Position numbers and translations under genes: made by a program. Below are positions 1-7,195 of a stretch of 26,089 nt of DNA, one piece after another. Under the pieces are notes generated by a model. It worked only from the letters and a program-made list of their open reading frames with translations, was not told where the DNA came from and made no database searches. How positions within the stretch are numbered: the stretch's first letter is position 1; every line of letters begins with the position of its first letter. The DNA is from a virus. The stretch spans positions 1 to 26,089 of the IMG/VR virus record IMGVR_UViG_3300044630_004124. One strand, given 5' to 3'.

Positions 1-2500
1 CCTGATTCTTTGTAATTGTTTCTTCGTTATCGTTGTATCTTTGAATATCAGCCTTTGTAGTTTCTAATTGATGATTTAATAATTCAATCTTACTATCTGC
101 TGTTTTAATTTCACCTTCCAATCTATCCCTAACAACAATTAATTTATTATACTCACTAGTCCAATGTTTCCATTCTTTGAATTGTTCTTCTACACCTTCC
201 CAAGAATCCAAAGTTTGTTGGATACCCGTGCATTGGATGGTTGCGTTTTGAACAAACCTTTGTAGTTCAGGCAATGCTTCTTTTGCTCGCATTGCATCTT
301 TAACAAATTCATTATCACAACAAAATCTACAATTTGGGTCATATTCATGCTTATCCAAATGATTAATCTTTTCTTCTGCAGAATTTAATTGTGATTTTAC
401 TTTTGAATAAGCTCTTTCTGCTTCAATTAAATTCTTTTGTTCTTTTTGATAATTTGAATATGCAACTTCTATATCAATTCCGTTTATGGTAACTTTAGAA
501 TCAACCATTTCTTTAGCTTCTCTAACTAACTCTTTAGCTTCGGTATGTTTTTCGGTTTTATCAAATTTAGTATCTCCCCAAGTTGTTAATTCACCCTCAA
601 TCTTTGTAACCTTACGATTTAATTCATCAATATCTAAGTTACCTTGAATTGGAACTATTTGTTGAGATAATCCTACAATTTGTTCATCCAACTCACCCTT
701 TCGGATTTCTAATTCAGATTTTTCTTTATCTAAGTTACCATACTCAATTTTTTTCTCACTCAAGTCGGTTTCTTTTTGGGCTAGTTCCGAAGTGAAGTCG
801 GTCCTTTTGAAATTTCTGATAAGTGCGTTCACATCCTTAATATCATTGGTTGCCGTTTCATACAGCTTATCAAACATATCCAATCCCATAAATTGAGCAA
901 GAAGGTCTTTCCTTTCCGATTGTGATTTATCAATGAATAGGGCGTTGTTTCCTTGCAAACTCAATGCTGTCATTACGAAATCCTCATATCTTCCTACATA
1001 AGTTTCAATGACTTGGTTTGTATCCCTTCTCTCCGTTCCGTTTAGGGATTCCTTTCCACTATCACCATCTCTCCAAAAGTCCACATCCACTTTTACGTTT
1101 CTTCCCTTATTAATAGTTCTACCTTCCCTACGGATATGGTACATTACCCCATCAATAGTGAAGTCCAATTGGCAATGGAAATCAGATTTGCGATTGTTCA
1201 TAATTGCAGCTGCCTTATACGCTCTACTACATTTGTCAAACAAGCAAAATGAGATTGCATCAAATAGGGATGATTTACCTTGTGCGTTTGGTGCAAATAA
1301 TCCCATCAGTCCGTTTACTTTATCAAACTTAATGATATTGTTCTCACCATAACTGAACATATTAGAGAAGTCAAATCTTACCGGCTTCCAGCTAATGTTT
1401 CTTTGTAATTCCGATGGTTGGATTCTACTATTAATGTCACGATTGATTTTCTCAATACCTAATAGGTCCTCTTTCGTTACGAATGGCATCATACGTTCGA
1501 TATACTCCCCTATTAAAGAGTTTTGATGGTTTATATCAGCTACATTATCAACATCGACTCTTGCTTCTCTATCACCTGTTTTTTTAGCTTGGAATGAATC
1601 AGTACGAATGATTGTAAAATCTTCCACACCATACTTTGCCGTAATATCTGCCATCATTCTTTTTGTGTCAGCAGTATCCGTATTAGTTATCCTTACCCTT
1701 AAACGAGGAAACTTTGGCATATCAGTTACATCCGGCACAACACCACCATCTACATCTAATGTATAGTATCCGTAATCGTTTTTAATATCAATTTCTTCGT
1801 AGGTCATTGTATCCAAATCCCAAGCTAAGAATCCGTGCTTGTCTAATGTCTCACCAAAGTTTTGTTGTACCAAAGAACCGGCATATACCACCTTACATCC
1901 GCTTGGTGAAATCATTTCTTGTCTTTTATGTATATCTCCTAATAGTGCTAAATCATATCCATCAAATATTTCAGTTGTGAAGTGTCTACTACTAACTACA
2001 TAACCTACATCGGTTGTAGAGTTATCAACAGGTCCATGAAATAGTGCAATCTTTTTATTACCAAACAAAGTATTTGCTTTAGGCCAATTATCTTTGTTAT
2101 CGAATATACTGAATACTGCAAAATCAACTCCACCTATTCCGTACACTTGCGTATCTCTTAAATAATGTAAATTAGGTAACTTCAATGCATCTACAATTGG
2201 AGTAAGTACATCCATTCTGTCCGCATTGTTCATATTACAATCGTGATTACCAGCAATTACAATAGTAGTACATAGTTTATTACATTCGGTAAATAACCAG
2301 CTAATCTCACTCACCAATTCCGGACTCATTTCCAATTTAGCATGTGCAATATCCCCAGCTAAATAAATAATAGAATCTTCCGTTCCCCTTTTCTTAATCT
2401 CATCAAACATAGCATAGAATACTTCTCTGAATTCTTTGTGTCTTTTGATGTTACGGATGTGTATATCCGCAATGTGATAAATCGTTTTTAATTTATTCAT
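1..2500 (-). CDS. Fused Mre11/SbcD (gp47-like) nuclease and Rad50/SbcC (gp46-like) ATPase, C-terminus cut by window edge
   Basis: One frame is open from ATG at 2500 to base 1, giving 833 visible residues. I checked every in-frame triplet and found no stop. Residues 1-230 carry Mre11-type metallophosphoesterase motifs: ADIH (D12, H14), AGD (D50), GNHD (84-87), FHG (H155), GDIHK (188-192) and YAGSL. After a capping region the chain enters a Rad50-type ATPase. This has a Walker A at residues 400-411 (bases 1268-1303, PNAQGKSS), a Q-loop-like SLQGN, a long coiled coil and a zinc-hook CRFC at 724-727 (bases 320-331). The window ends in the returning coiled coil, so Walker B and the signature motif lie outside. 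In T4 the homologues gp47 and gp46 are separate proteins that resect DNA ends for recombination-dependent replication; I infer the same role. The start overlaps the primase stop as ATGA, implying translational coupling. Both domain assignments are firm. Confidence 0.93.
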   Translation of the reverse strand, partial: MNKLKTIYHIADIHIRNIKRHKEFREVFYAMFDEIKKRGTEDSIIYLAGDIAHAKLEMSPELVSEISWLFTECNKLCTTIVIAGNHDCNMNNADRMDVLTPIVDALKLPNLHYLRDTQVYGIGGVDFAVFSIFDNKDNWPKANTLFGNKKIALFHGPVDNSTTDVGYVVSSRHFTTEIFDGYDLALLGDIHKRQEMISPSGCKVVYAGSLVQQNFGETLDKHGFLAWDLDTMTYEEIDIKNDYGYYTLDVDGGVVPDVTDMPKFPRLRVRITNTDTADTKRMMADITAKYGVEDFTIIRTDSFQAKKTGDREARVDVDNVADINHQNSLIGEYIERMMPFVTKEDLLGIEKINRDINSRIQPSELQRNISWKPVRFDFSNMFSYGENNIIKFDKVNGLMGLFAPNAQGKSSLFDAISFCLFDKCSRAYKAAAIMNNRKSDFHCQLDFTIDGVMYHIRREGRTINKGRNVKVDVDFWRDGDSGKESLNGTERRDTNQVIETYVGRYEDFVMTALSLQGNNALFIDKSQSERKDLLAQFMGLDMFDKLYETATNDIKDVNALIRNFKRTDFTSELAQKETDLSEKKIEYGNLDKEKSELEIRKGELDEQIVGLSQQIVPIQGNLDIDELNRKVTKIEGELTTWGDTKFDKTEKHTEAKELVREAKEMVDSKVTINGIDIEVAYSNYQKEQKNLIEAERAYSKVKSQLNSAEEKINHLDKHEYDPNCRFCCDNEFVKDAMRAKEALPELQRFVQNATIQCTGIQQTLDSWEGVEEQFKEWKHWTSEYNKLIVVRDRLEGEIKTADSKIELLNHQLETTKADIQRYNDNEETITKNQ

Positions 2501-3435
2501 ATATTATTTAGTTTTGAAAGTACTAAGTCATCCCATCCGGTTTCTTTAGCTCCTTTCAATAGTTCGTTTACTTTTTCAAATCCCATTTCACCAGCATCTT
2601 TATCAGTTGGTATAATATTCCTTACTCTAATCCCATTCTTCTGAAACCATTCCGTATGTTTAGTAGAATCATCAACGGCATCAGAATCTAACATAATAGT
2701 TACATCCTTAACACCTTTTTCCATAATTTTATTTTTCAATTTGCTAAGTAGGAATTTACCTAACAATGGAATCACATTTCTCTTTACTGAAAATGAATCA
2801 AACACACCCTCTACCAAAGTTATAGGTTCGTTCCAATTAATTTGATTCTCAAACACAATTACATCTCTACTAATTGGTGGATTCTTATACTTCATTTTGT
2901 CATCCTCATAAAAAGAGCGTGCCACAAAGTAGTTAAGTTCGCCACTATCATCATAAGATGGAATAATTACTCTACCACCATACAACCCATCCTCACAATA
3001 TCCGATATTATGTTTTACAATATCTGCTTTCTTAATACCCCTTTTATTTAAGTAGTGTATAGCTTGATTATAGATTGGATTAAATGAACCAGTTGGTTTA
3101 AAATATAATTGTTTAAATTCTTTTGGTAATTGTAATTTAGCTACATATTCTTCTTTCGAATCATATTCAGGCTCATCACCATATACATCCCTAACCTTAT
3201 TCAGGTCTCTAATATCTACATTGAGTTTGCGTAGTAGTGAATATATACTTCTACCCTTAGAATCACATACCCAGCAGTGCCATCTTTGAGTATCTAAGTT
3301 TATTTGAAGTTTCTTTTTATGGTGATTACAAAATGGACAATGGTGTGCCTGTTCATTTCCTTTGAGAGATGAACCTACACCTAGCGTAGAATCTAATATT
3401 GTGATTATTTGTAATTTATTTCTACCAGATAGCAT
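2497..3435 (-). CDS. DNA primase, gp61/DnaG-type (zinc finger plus Toprim)
   Basis: Predicted 312 residues from ATG at 3435. The protein would make RNA primers for lagging-strand synthesis. The N-terminus has a zinc-binding site, CPFC (33-36) with CWVC (54-57), as in DnaG and phage primases. The C-terminal half has a Toprim fold: the VEGVFDS glutamate motif, then MLDSD with DxD, then TDKDAGEMG, which resembles the end of the T4 gp61 Toprim region. A longer version begins at TTG 3465, but a promoter-like sequence (3455-3486) covers that codon, so I prefer the ATG. No helicase domain is fused. The stop overlaps the next gene's start (ATGA), tying priming to the recombination nuclease. No primase-helicase partner is visible in the window. 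Confidence 0.88.
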   Translation of the reverse strand: MLSGRNKLQIITILDSTLGVGSSLKGNEQAHHCPFCNHHKKKLQINLDTQRWHCWVCDSKGRSIYSLLRKLNVDIRDLNKVRDVYGDEPEYDSKEEYVAKLQLPKEFKQLYFKPTGSFNPIYNQAIHYLNKRGIKKADIVKHNIGYCEDGLYGGRVIIPSYDDSGELNYFVARSFYEDDKMKYKNPPISRDVIVFENQINWNEPITLVEGVFDSFSVKRNVIPLLGKFLLSKLKNKIMEKGVKDVTIMLDSDAVDDSTKHTEWFQKNGIRVRNIIPTDKDAGEMGFEKVNELLKGAKETGWDDLVLSKLNNI

Positions 3436-3454
3436 GATTTGGATATTATTATCA

Positions 3455-3486
3455 CAAATATACAAAAAATACCTGATATAACCAAA
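3455..3486 (-). promoter_or_regulatory. Bacteroidota-type promoter (TTTG -33 box, TATATTTG -7 box)
   Basis: On the minus strand TTTG (3486-3483) is followed 20 bases later by TATATTTG (3462-3455). This matches the known Bacteroidota consensus TTTG-N19-21-TAnnTTTG. Transcription would begin near 3449, leaving a leader of about 14 bases before the primase ATG at 3435. It is the only full match I found in a gap. It would drive the primase and the Mre11-Rad50 fusion. Confidence 0.6.
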
Positions 3487-3687
3487 TTAGTAAGATGAAT
3501 TCTTTACATCATTTAGAAAATCCGCTAAGAATTGTAATTTATTAGCGATAGTTTCTCTTGGTTGATTTTGAAGAACCATATTTTTAAGGTCTACTAACGA
3601 TGCAGCTGCTATTTGATGTGCATCATCTTTTGAGTTTAAGTAATTATCGGAGATTCCGTACTTTTTACAAATTTCTTGAATGTTCAT
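3487..3687 (-). CDS. Small helical protein of unknown function
   Basis: 66 residues, not recognised. The sequence is mostly predicted helix, with a short N-terminal stretch (IQEICKKYGIS) that could be a helix-turn-helix-like start but is too short to assign. It contains no cysteine pair, signal peptide or membrane segment. It starts 5 bases after the GIY-YIG gene ends, so it is co-transcribed with it. Its stop lies directly beside the -33 box of the primase promoter. The compact spacing and full-length frame support a real gene. Confidence 0.65.
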   Translation of the reverse strand: MNIQEICKKYGISDNYLNSKDDAHQIAAASLVDLKNMVLQNQPRETIANKLQFLADFLNDVKNSSY

Positions 3688-3692
3688 AACTT

Positions 3693-4103
3693 TTAGTTTA
3701 TAATATCCCTACGGAAAAACTTTCCCATAAGGTTTTCGTTTATTGCTTGTTCGTTGGCAAGGACATCGTAATGAAACTGCCATTTAATTTCGTAATATGA
3801 TAAGGATTTCTTTGAGAAGCAAAATTGAATAATTTCTCTTTCAAAATGTTCAGCGTTTCCAGCTTTAACTTCCGATTTAATCCATTCATTTGATGAATAG
3901 TACTTCTCCCAATCAGATGCTTTCTTTACAACCCTTTTACGAGTCTTTCCTTTAAGGGGTTTTAATCTACGAGTTTGAGTAAGTTGTTTTTTACCTATGT
4001 AGAATTTTCCAGTTGGAATATGTATCATTTTATAGACAAATCCAACCGCACCTTCAGGTGTGTTTTCTTCTGTAACAATATTTCCATTAAATTTCCAAGA
4101 CAT
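3693..4103 (-). CDS. GIY-YIG superfamily nuclease-like protein
   Basis: 136 residues. The N-terminal part has a GIY-YIG-like pair: GFVYK near residue 21 and FYIGKK near 34-39, separated by a TGK turn. A basic stretch with several arginines follows, then a YYE motif (near 103) that fits the catalytic glutamate helix, and an asparagine near the end (NENLMGKFF). This layout matches small phage GIY-YIG proteins, which include free-standing Seg-type homing endonucleases and related nucleases. No DNA-binding tail is fused, and it does not interrupt another gene. It could be a homing endonuclease or a DNA repair/processing enzyme. It lies 3 bases after the previous gene. Confidence 0.72.
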   Translation of the reverse strand: MSWKFNGNIVTEENTPEGAVGFVYKMIHIPTGKFYIGKKQLTQTRRLKPLKGKTRKRVVKKASDWEKYYSSNEWIKSEVKAGNAEHFEREIIQFCFSKKSLSYYEIKWQFHYDVLANEQAINENLMGKFFRRDIIN

Positions 4104-4106
4104 TGT

Positions 4107-4295
4107 TTATCTTTGTACAGTATCAGAGTAAGCTTTATCGTTTAACTTACCACCTCTTGCTTTTTCAAGTTTAGTGTCATTCTTTGACAAATTCAAACCA
4201 CCATCCGGCTCAATTGGAGTTTTATCTTTACCTTTAATATCGATTTTTCCAGTTGTAGGTGGGGTCTTTTTATAAATATCTAAAATACTTGCCAT
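4107..4295 (-). CDS. Small hydrophilic protein of unknown function
   Basis: 62 residues, lysine- and aspartate-rich with several glycines and prolines, probably disordered. No domain is recognised. The opening MASILDIYKK is short and helical. It is the first gene after the 38-base gap holding the shared ATATTTAT motif (4321-4328), and is followed by the GIY-YIG gene after 3 bases. The leader before ATG is A-rich without a Shine-Dalgarno sequence. It may be a minor virion or assembly protein, but nothing in the sequence proves that. Confidence 0.6.
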   Translation of the reverse strand: MASILDIYKKTPPTTGKIDIKGKDKTPIEPDGGLNLSKNDTKLEKARGGKLNDKAYSDTVQR

Positions 4296-4320
4296 TTTGT
4301 TTTTCTTTATGTTTTACTTC

Positions 4321-4328
4321 TATAAATA
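4321..4328 (-). promoter_or_regulatory. Recurrent upstream motif, copy A (ATATTTATA)
   Basis: The minus strand reads ATATTTATA 25 bases before the ATG at 4295. It is one of five gaps sharing this 9-mer (A/T at the last base). Here it is extended to TATATTTATA, one base off the Bacteroidota -7 box TAnnTTTG. Candidate promoter for the 4295-3487 genes. Confidence 0.4.
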
Positions 4329-4333
4329 TAACG

Positions 4334-5182
4334 TTATGTATCGAAACGGATAATAAAGTTTAATGGATAATCAGGTAAAGATTTAATTGGTTGTGGTAAC
4401 TTTGCCACAGCTATCATATCTAAATTGTCATCGTATAAACCAATTGTTGTAATATATGGTGCTAAATAAGAACCAGTTGGGTCAACAGAACCACTAACAA
4501 AATAATCATCAAAGCTACCTTTTTTAGTTTGGTCTATTGAAGAACTAAATGCAAATCGTGCTCCTCTGATATAGTAGTTACCAATTACAGCAGATGGATT
4601 TTGCGAAACATTAAATTCATTTTCTAATACCGATAGGAATACTTCATTTTCATATATTGTAAATGTAGACCTATAATTTAAAGAATAATTTGATAAGGTT
4701 GAACCAGAAACAATATTTCTAGTCAATACAACCAACCCTCTATCATAAAATACATTACCATGTACATTACTTCCACTATCTAATAAATTAGAATTACCAT
4801 CATCTGTATATACATCTCCATTTGAATCCGTTAGTACAACACTACCTACCTTTATTCCTTCACCATAATAATCTTGTGGAATTGATATTACTGCAATATC
4901 ATTTTCCAAAACTCTTTCTGTTGATGATGCATACGATTCACGTCTACCAACTTCCGTTAAAATTGATGCAGTTGCTGAGTTTCTATAAAATTGAGATTCA
5001 ATAGAAGCATATATTACTTTCTTAACATATCCGTGACTTTTATCATCGGAATCAACATCTACAAAAGACCCAGCAGGGTTCTCACCAAAAATTGGTGGAA
5101 CATCATTATGGTCTAATGTCCATTCTTTATAAAGTTTAATCGGTCTACTTACAATATCCGATTTTGGAATTTCTTTAAGCAT
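4334..5182 (-). CDS. Phage structural protein, shorter paralogue of the upstream 411-residue protein
   Basis: 282 residues, probably a virion (tail or baseplate) protein. It shares its C-terminal domain with the neighbour at 5261-6496: both have ITT(I/V)GL, then MIAVAK, then QPI near the end, and both have a FY-DRG--VL block in mid-protein (VFYDRGLVVL here). The body is rich in serine, glycine and beta-type residues with no signal peptide. The neighbour context is baseplate and tail proteins. The N-terminus (MLKEIPKSDI, with a LYKEWTLDHND segment) differs from the paralogue. ATG at 5182 is preceded by AAAGG 9 bases upstream, one of the few Shine-Dalgarno-like sequences here. Exact role unknown. 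Confidence 0.72.
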   Translation of the reverse strand: MLKEIPKSDIVSRPIKLYKEWTLDHNDVPPIFGENPAGSFVDVDSDDKSHGYVKKVIYASIESQFYRNSATASILTEVGRRESYASSTERVLENDIAVISIPQDYYGEGIKVGSVVLTDSNGDVYTDDGNSNLLDSGSNVHGNVFYDRGLVVLTRNIVSGSTLSNYSLNYRSTFTIYENEVFLSVLENEFNVSQNPSAVIGNYYIRGARFAFSSSIDQTKKGSFDDYFVSGSVDPTGSYLAPYITTIGLYDDNLDMIAVAKLPQPIKSLPDYPLNFIIRFDT

Positions 5183-5198
5183 GTATTTTTGCCTTTAC

Positions 5199-5206
5199 AA
5201 TAAATA
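5199..5206 (-). promoter_or_regulatory. Recurrent upstream motif, copy B (ATATTTATT)
   Basis: The minus strand reads ATATTTATT 16 bases before the ATG at 5182, just downstream of the terminator at 5218-5238. A terminator followed at once by this motif supports a new transcription start here. Confidence 0.42.
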
Positions 5207-5217
5207 TTTGATAAATG

Positions 5218-5238
5218 AAAAACCCCCTTTCGGGGGTT
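5218..5238 (-). terminator. Rho-independent terminator after the 411-residue structural gene
   Basis: On the minus strand AACCCCC, a GAAA tetraloop, and GGGGGTT form a perfect 7-base-pair stem (5221-5238), followed by a T run (5222-5218 region). It lies 22 bases past the stop of the 5261-6496 gene. It is the only strong terminator I see. It separates the two paralogous structural genes. Confidence 0.85.
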
Positions 5239-5260
5239 CTTCAAATTAACTATGTGTTAT

Positions 5261-6496
5261 TTAAAATGATAATTTTACTTTAATTAAAACTTCTTTATCA
5301 AACGATTTAACGATTGGTTGAGATGTTTTAGCTACTGCTATCATTTCATTTGCATCATTTAACAAACCTACAGTAGTAATATACGTTTGTGGGTCAGTTT
5401 CAAATGTACCTTCTACGAAGAAACCATCGGCATCTACATAGGTAGGATTGTTGGAGTAGTTAAACTCTCTATTTGTTGCTCTTACAAAGAAATGTTGTGT
5501 TGATACATTTTCAGTTCTTCTTGCTTCAAAATCACCACCTCTTTGGATTGCCTGAAGTAATCTATATTGATTAAACATTTCAGCTCCAGTTGAGTGAGAA
5601 GGAGTTACACTACCACTCTGAACGATAGCTCCATCTTTTGTGTAAATTGTTTGGTTTGCAATAGTACCTAATGTAGCACCAATTGCTTCAGCGTTAAGAA
5701 CGATAATACCTCTATCAGGATAGAATAAACCAAATCCTTGTCCGTTTGATGAAGTTGGTGTATTGATAGTTGCTTGATTTTCAGTTCCTAAATTTAAAGA
5801 ACCAGAAACAACTTTGAATGTTCTACCACTTAAACCCAAATCATCACCGAATTTCTTACCACTATTATCAATGAATGTAAATGTACCATTACCACCAGTT
5901 AATGTTAATGACCAGTTACCAGCATCCATTTTCTCTCTATATCTACCTCTAGCTACATTAATAATGTAAATTGAATTACAATCTTGTAAAGTACCAGATG
6001 TATTTTCAAATGAGAATTTAGTATCAGTTGGGTCTAACAACATTGCTCTATATTGAGCGTAAGTTGCTTTAGTTGCCAACAAAGCATTATCGTTAGTAGA
6101 TAATGTCATCGAACCACTACCATTAACATGTCCATACGCTACAGCAAATTGAACTTCTGCTGAATCAGAAAATGCTACTGGGTTGTAATCGTACACATTA
6201 GCGTAATAGTATCCGCTAGTTGCGGTTGTTTGTGCTGATGCCGTAAAGAATTGTCCTAAAGAACCAGAATCACCAGACCATAAGCCGGTTGTTACTACTT
6301 CTATTTTAGCGTTTACTTTATCGAAATCACCAAATCTTTTATAGATACCTGTGGAAATTAATCCAGAAGTTCCTATTTGTTGTCCAGCCGGTAAAACACT
6401 ATTCAAAATAGATACAATTTGATTTGAATCAATCGTACCACTATTTGCTAGTGCTGATATTTGGGCGGTTACATTAGGGTCATTTATTAGTGCCAT
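5261..6496 (-). CDS. Phage structural protein (paralogue of the downstream 282-residue protein)
   Basis: 411 residues, rich in threonine, serine, glycine and asparagine with a strong beta pattern, typical of tail or sheath-associated virion proteins. The C-terminal domain (about residues 340-411, with TYITTVGL, MIAVAK and QPIVKSFD) is shared with the 282-residue neighbour, as is the LFYPDRGIIVL block. The N-terminal half is unrelated to anything I can name. It follows the 207-residue gene by 14 bases and ends 22 bases before a terminator, so it closes a transcription unit. The start is ATG behind an A-rich leader. A tail, fibre or baseplate component is the likely role; which one cannot be said. 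Confidence 0.75.
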   Translation of the reverse strand: MALINDPNVTAQISALANSGTIDSNQIVSILNSVLPAGQQIGTSGLISTGIYKRFGDFDKVNAKIEVVTTGLWSGDSGSLGQFFTASAQTTATSGYYYANVYDYNPVAFSDSAEVQFAVAYGHVNGSGSMTLSTNDNALLATKATYAQYRAMLLDPTDTKFSFENTSGTLQDCNSIYIINVARGRYREKMDAGNWSLTLTGGNGTFTFIDNSGKKFGDDLGLSGRTFKVVSGSLNLGTENQATINTPTSSNGQGFGLFYPDRGIIVLNAEAIGATLGTIANQTIYTKDGAIVQSGSVTPSHSTGAEMFNQYRLLQAIQRGGDFEARRTENVSTQHFFVRATNREFNYSNNPTYVDADGFFVEGTFETDPQTYITTVGLLNDANEMIAVAKTSQPIVKSFDKEVLIKVKLSF

Positions 6497-6510
6497 TTTT
6501 TATGTCTTTT

Positions 6511-7134
6511 TTATGCTTTATAAGTTACGGTTACAGGTATAGTTTGAGAACCACCGGTTTCATTACCATACACAGTAAGAGTTGTTGCAATATCAATTGT
6601 TAAGCTTGGGTTTGGTGTGAATCTAAATTCTAAACCACTAACTACTTGCGCAGTTGTTGTAATTTCTTCACCTAAGAATACAGGTACTGTACCTGTTCCA
6701 CTTGCTCCTCTTGATACAGTCAATGTACCTGCTCTTTGGTCTGCTAATACAACAGTGTAACCTGCGTTTGTATTTCCAGATGGAGATGTTGTTGGAGTTA
6801 ATCCCACACCACCTTCGGTTTGATTTACAGCGATTGAAGGTACACCCAATCTCACAGTTGGGATTTGTGTAGTTCCTTTTGGAAGAGTCACTAATTTATA
6901 TCTCAATACTTGAGTTTCATCAGGTGAAGCTTCGGTTACAGGAATTGCTCTAATTGCTGAATCGTAATAAGCCGAACCCTTTGGGTGTGCCGGCTCATAT
7001 AATGTATAATCAATTTCATCATCACCCAAAGCGAACTTTGTAATGTTAAGAGATTGACCAGATGCTAATTTTTGTCTTCCTTTTTTGGTAAGAATAGCAT
7101 CTACTGTTATTTCTGTATTATCTAAATATGCCAT
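6511..7134 (-). CDS. Conserved phage virion protein, unknown role
   Basis: 207 residues. The N-terminal 50 residues (LTKKGRQKLASG followed by ITKFALGDDEIDY) match a block I recognise from hypothetical structural proteins of marine and T4-like phages, which supports a virion role. The remainder is threonine- and glycine-rich and beta-type (IPVTVTYKA at the end), possibly an immunoglobulin-like or head/tail decoration fold. It opens a unit after the 61-base gap with the shared motif at 7166-7173, and the next gene follows after 14 bases. No catalytic motif or signal peptide is seen. Confidence 0.72.
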   Translation of the reverse strand: MAYLDNTEITVDAILTKKGRQKLASGQSLNITKFALGDDEIDYTLYEPAHPKGSAYYDSAIRAIPVTEASPDETQVLRYKLVTLPKGTTQIPTVRLGVPSIAVNQTEGGVGLTPTTSPSGNTNAGYTVVLADQRAGTLTVSRGASGTGTVPVFLGEEITTTAQVVSGLEFRFTPNPSLTIDIATTLTVYGNETGGSQTIPVTVTYKA

Positions 7135-7165
7135 TTTATATTGTTTTTTAATTCTTTATTTCTAA

Positions 7166-7173
7166 AATAAATA
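7166..7173 (-). promoter_or_regulatory. Recurrent upstream motif, copy C (ATATTTATT)
   Basis: The minus strand reads ATATTTATT (TATATTTATT with the preceding base) 31 bases before the ATG at 7134, in the 61-base gap after the giant tail gene. Candidate promoter for the 7134-5261 genes. Confidence 0.4.
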
Positions 7174-7195
7174 TAACCAATTATTATTTTCAATC

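Noticed and set aside
1008-1352. Plus-strand ORF of 114 codons
   Set aside because: It lies opposite the Rad50 ATPase head, including Walker A, and has no recognisable domain; it is a shadow of the minus-strand gene.
3436-3465. Longer primase start at TTG 3465
   Set aside because: The codon lies inside the TATATTTG promoter region and would be upstream of or at the predicted transcript start; the ATG at 3435 keeps the whole zinc-finger domain.
4321-4328. TATAAATA read on the plus strand as a T4-type late promoter
   Set aside because: It would transcribe away from every gene in the window, and no plus-strand genes exist; the consistent distance to minus-strand starts favours a minus-strand element.
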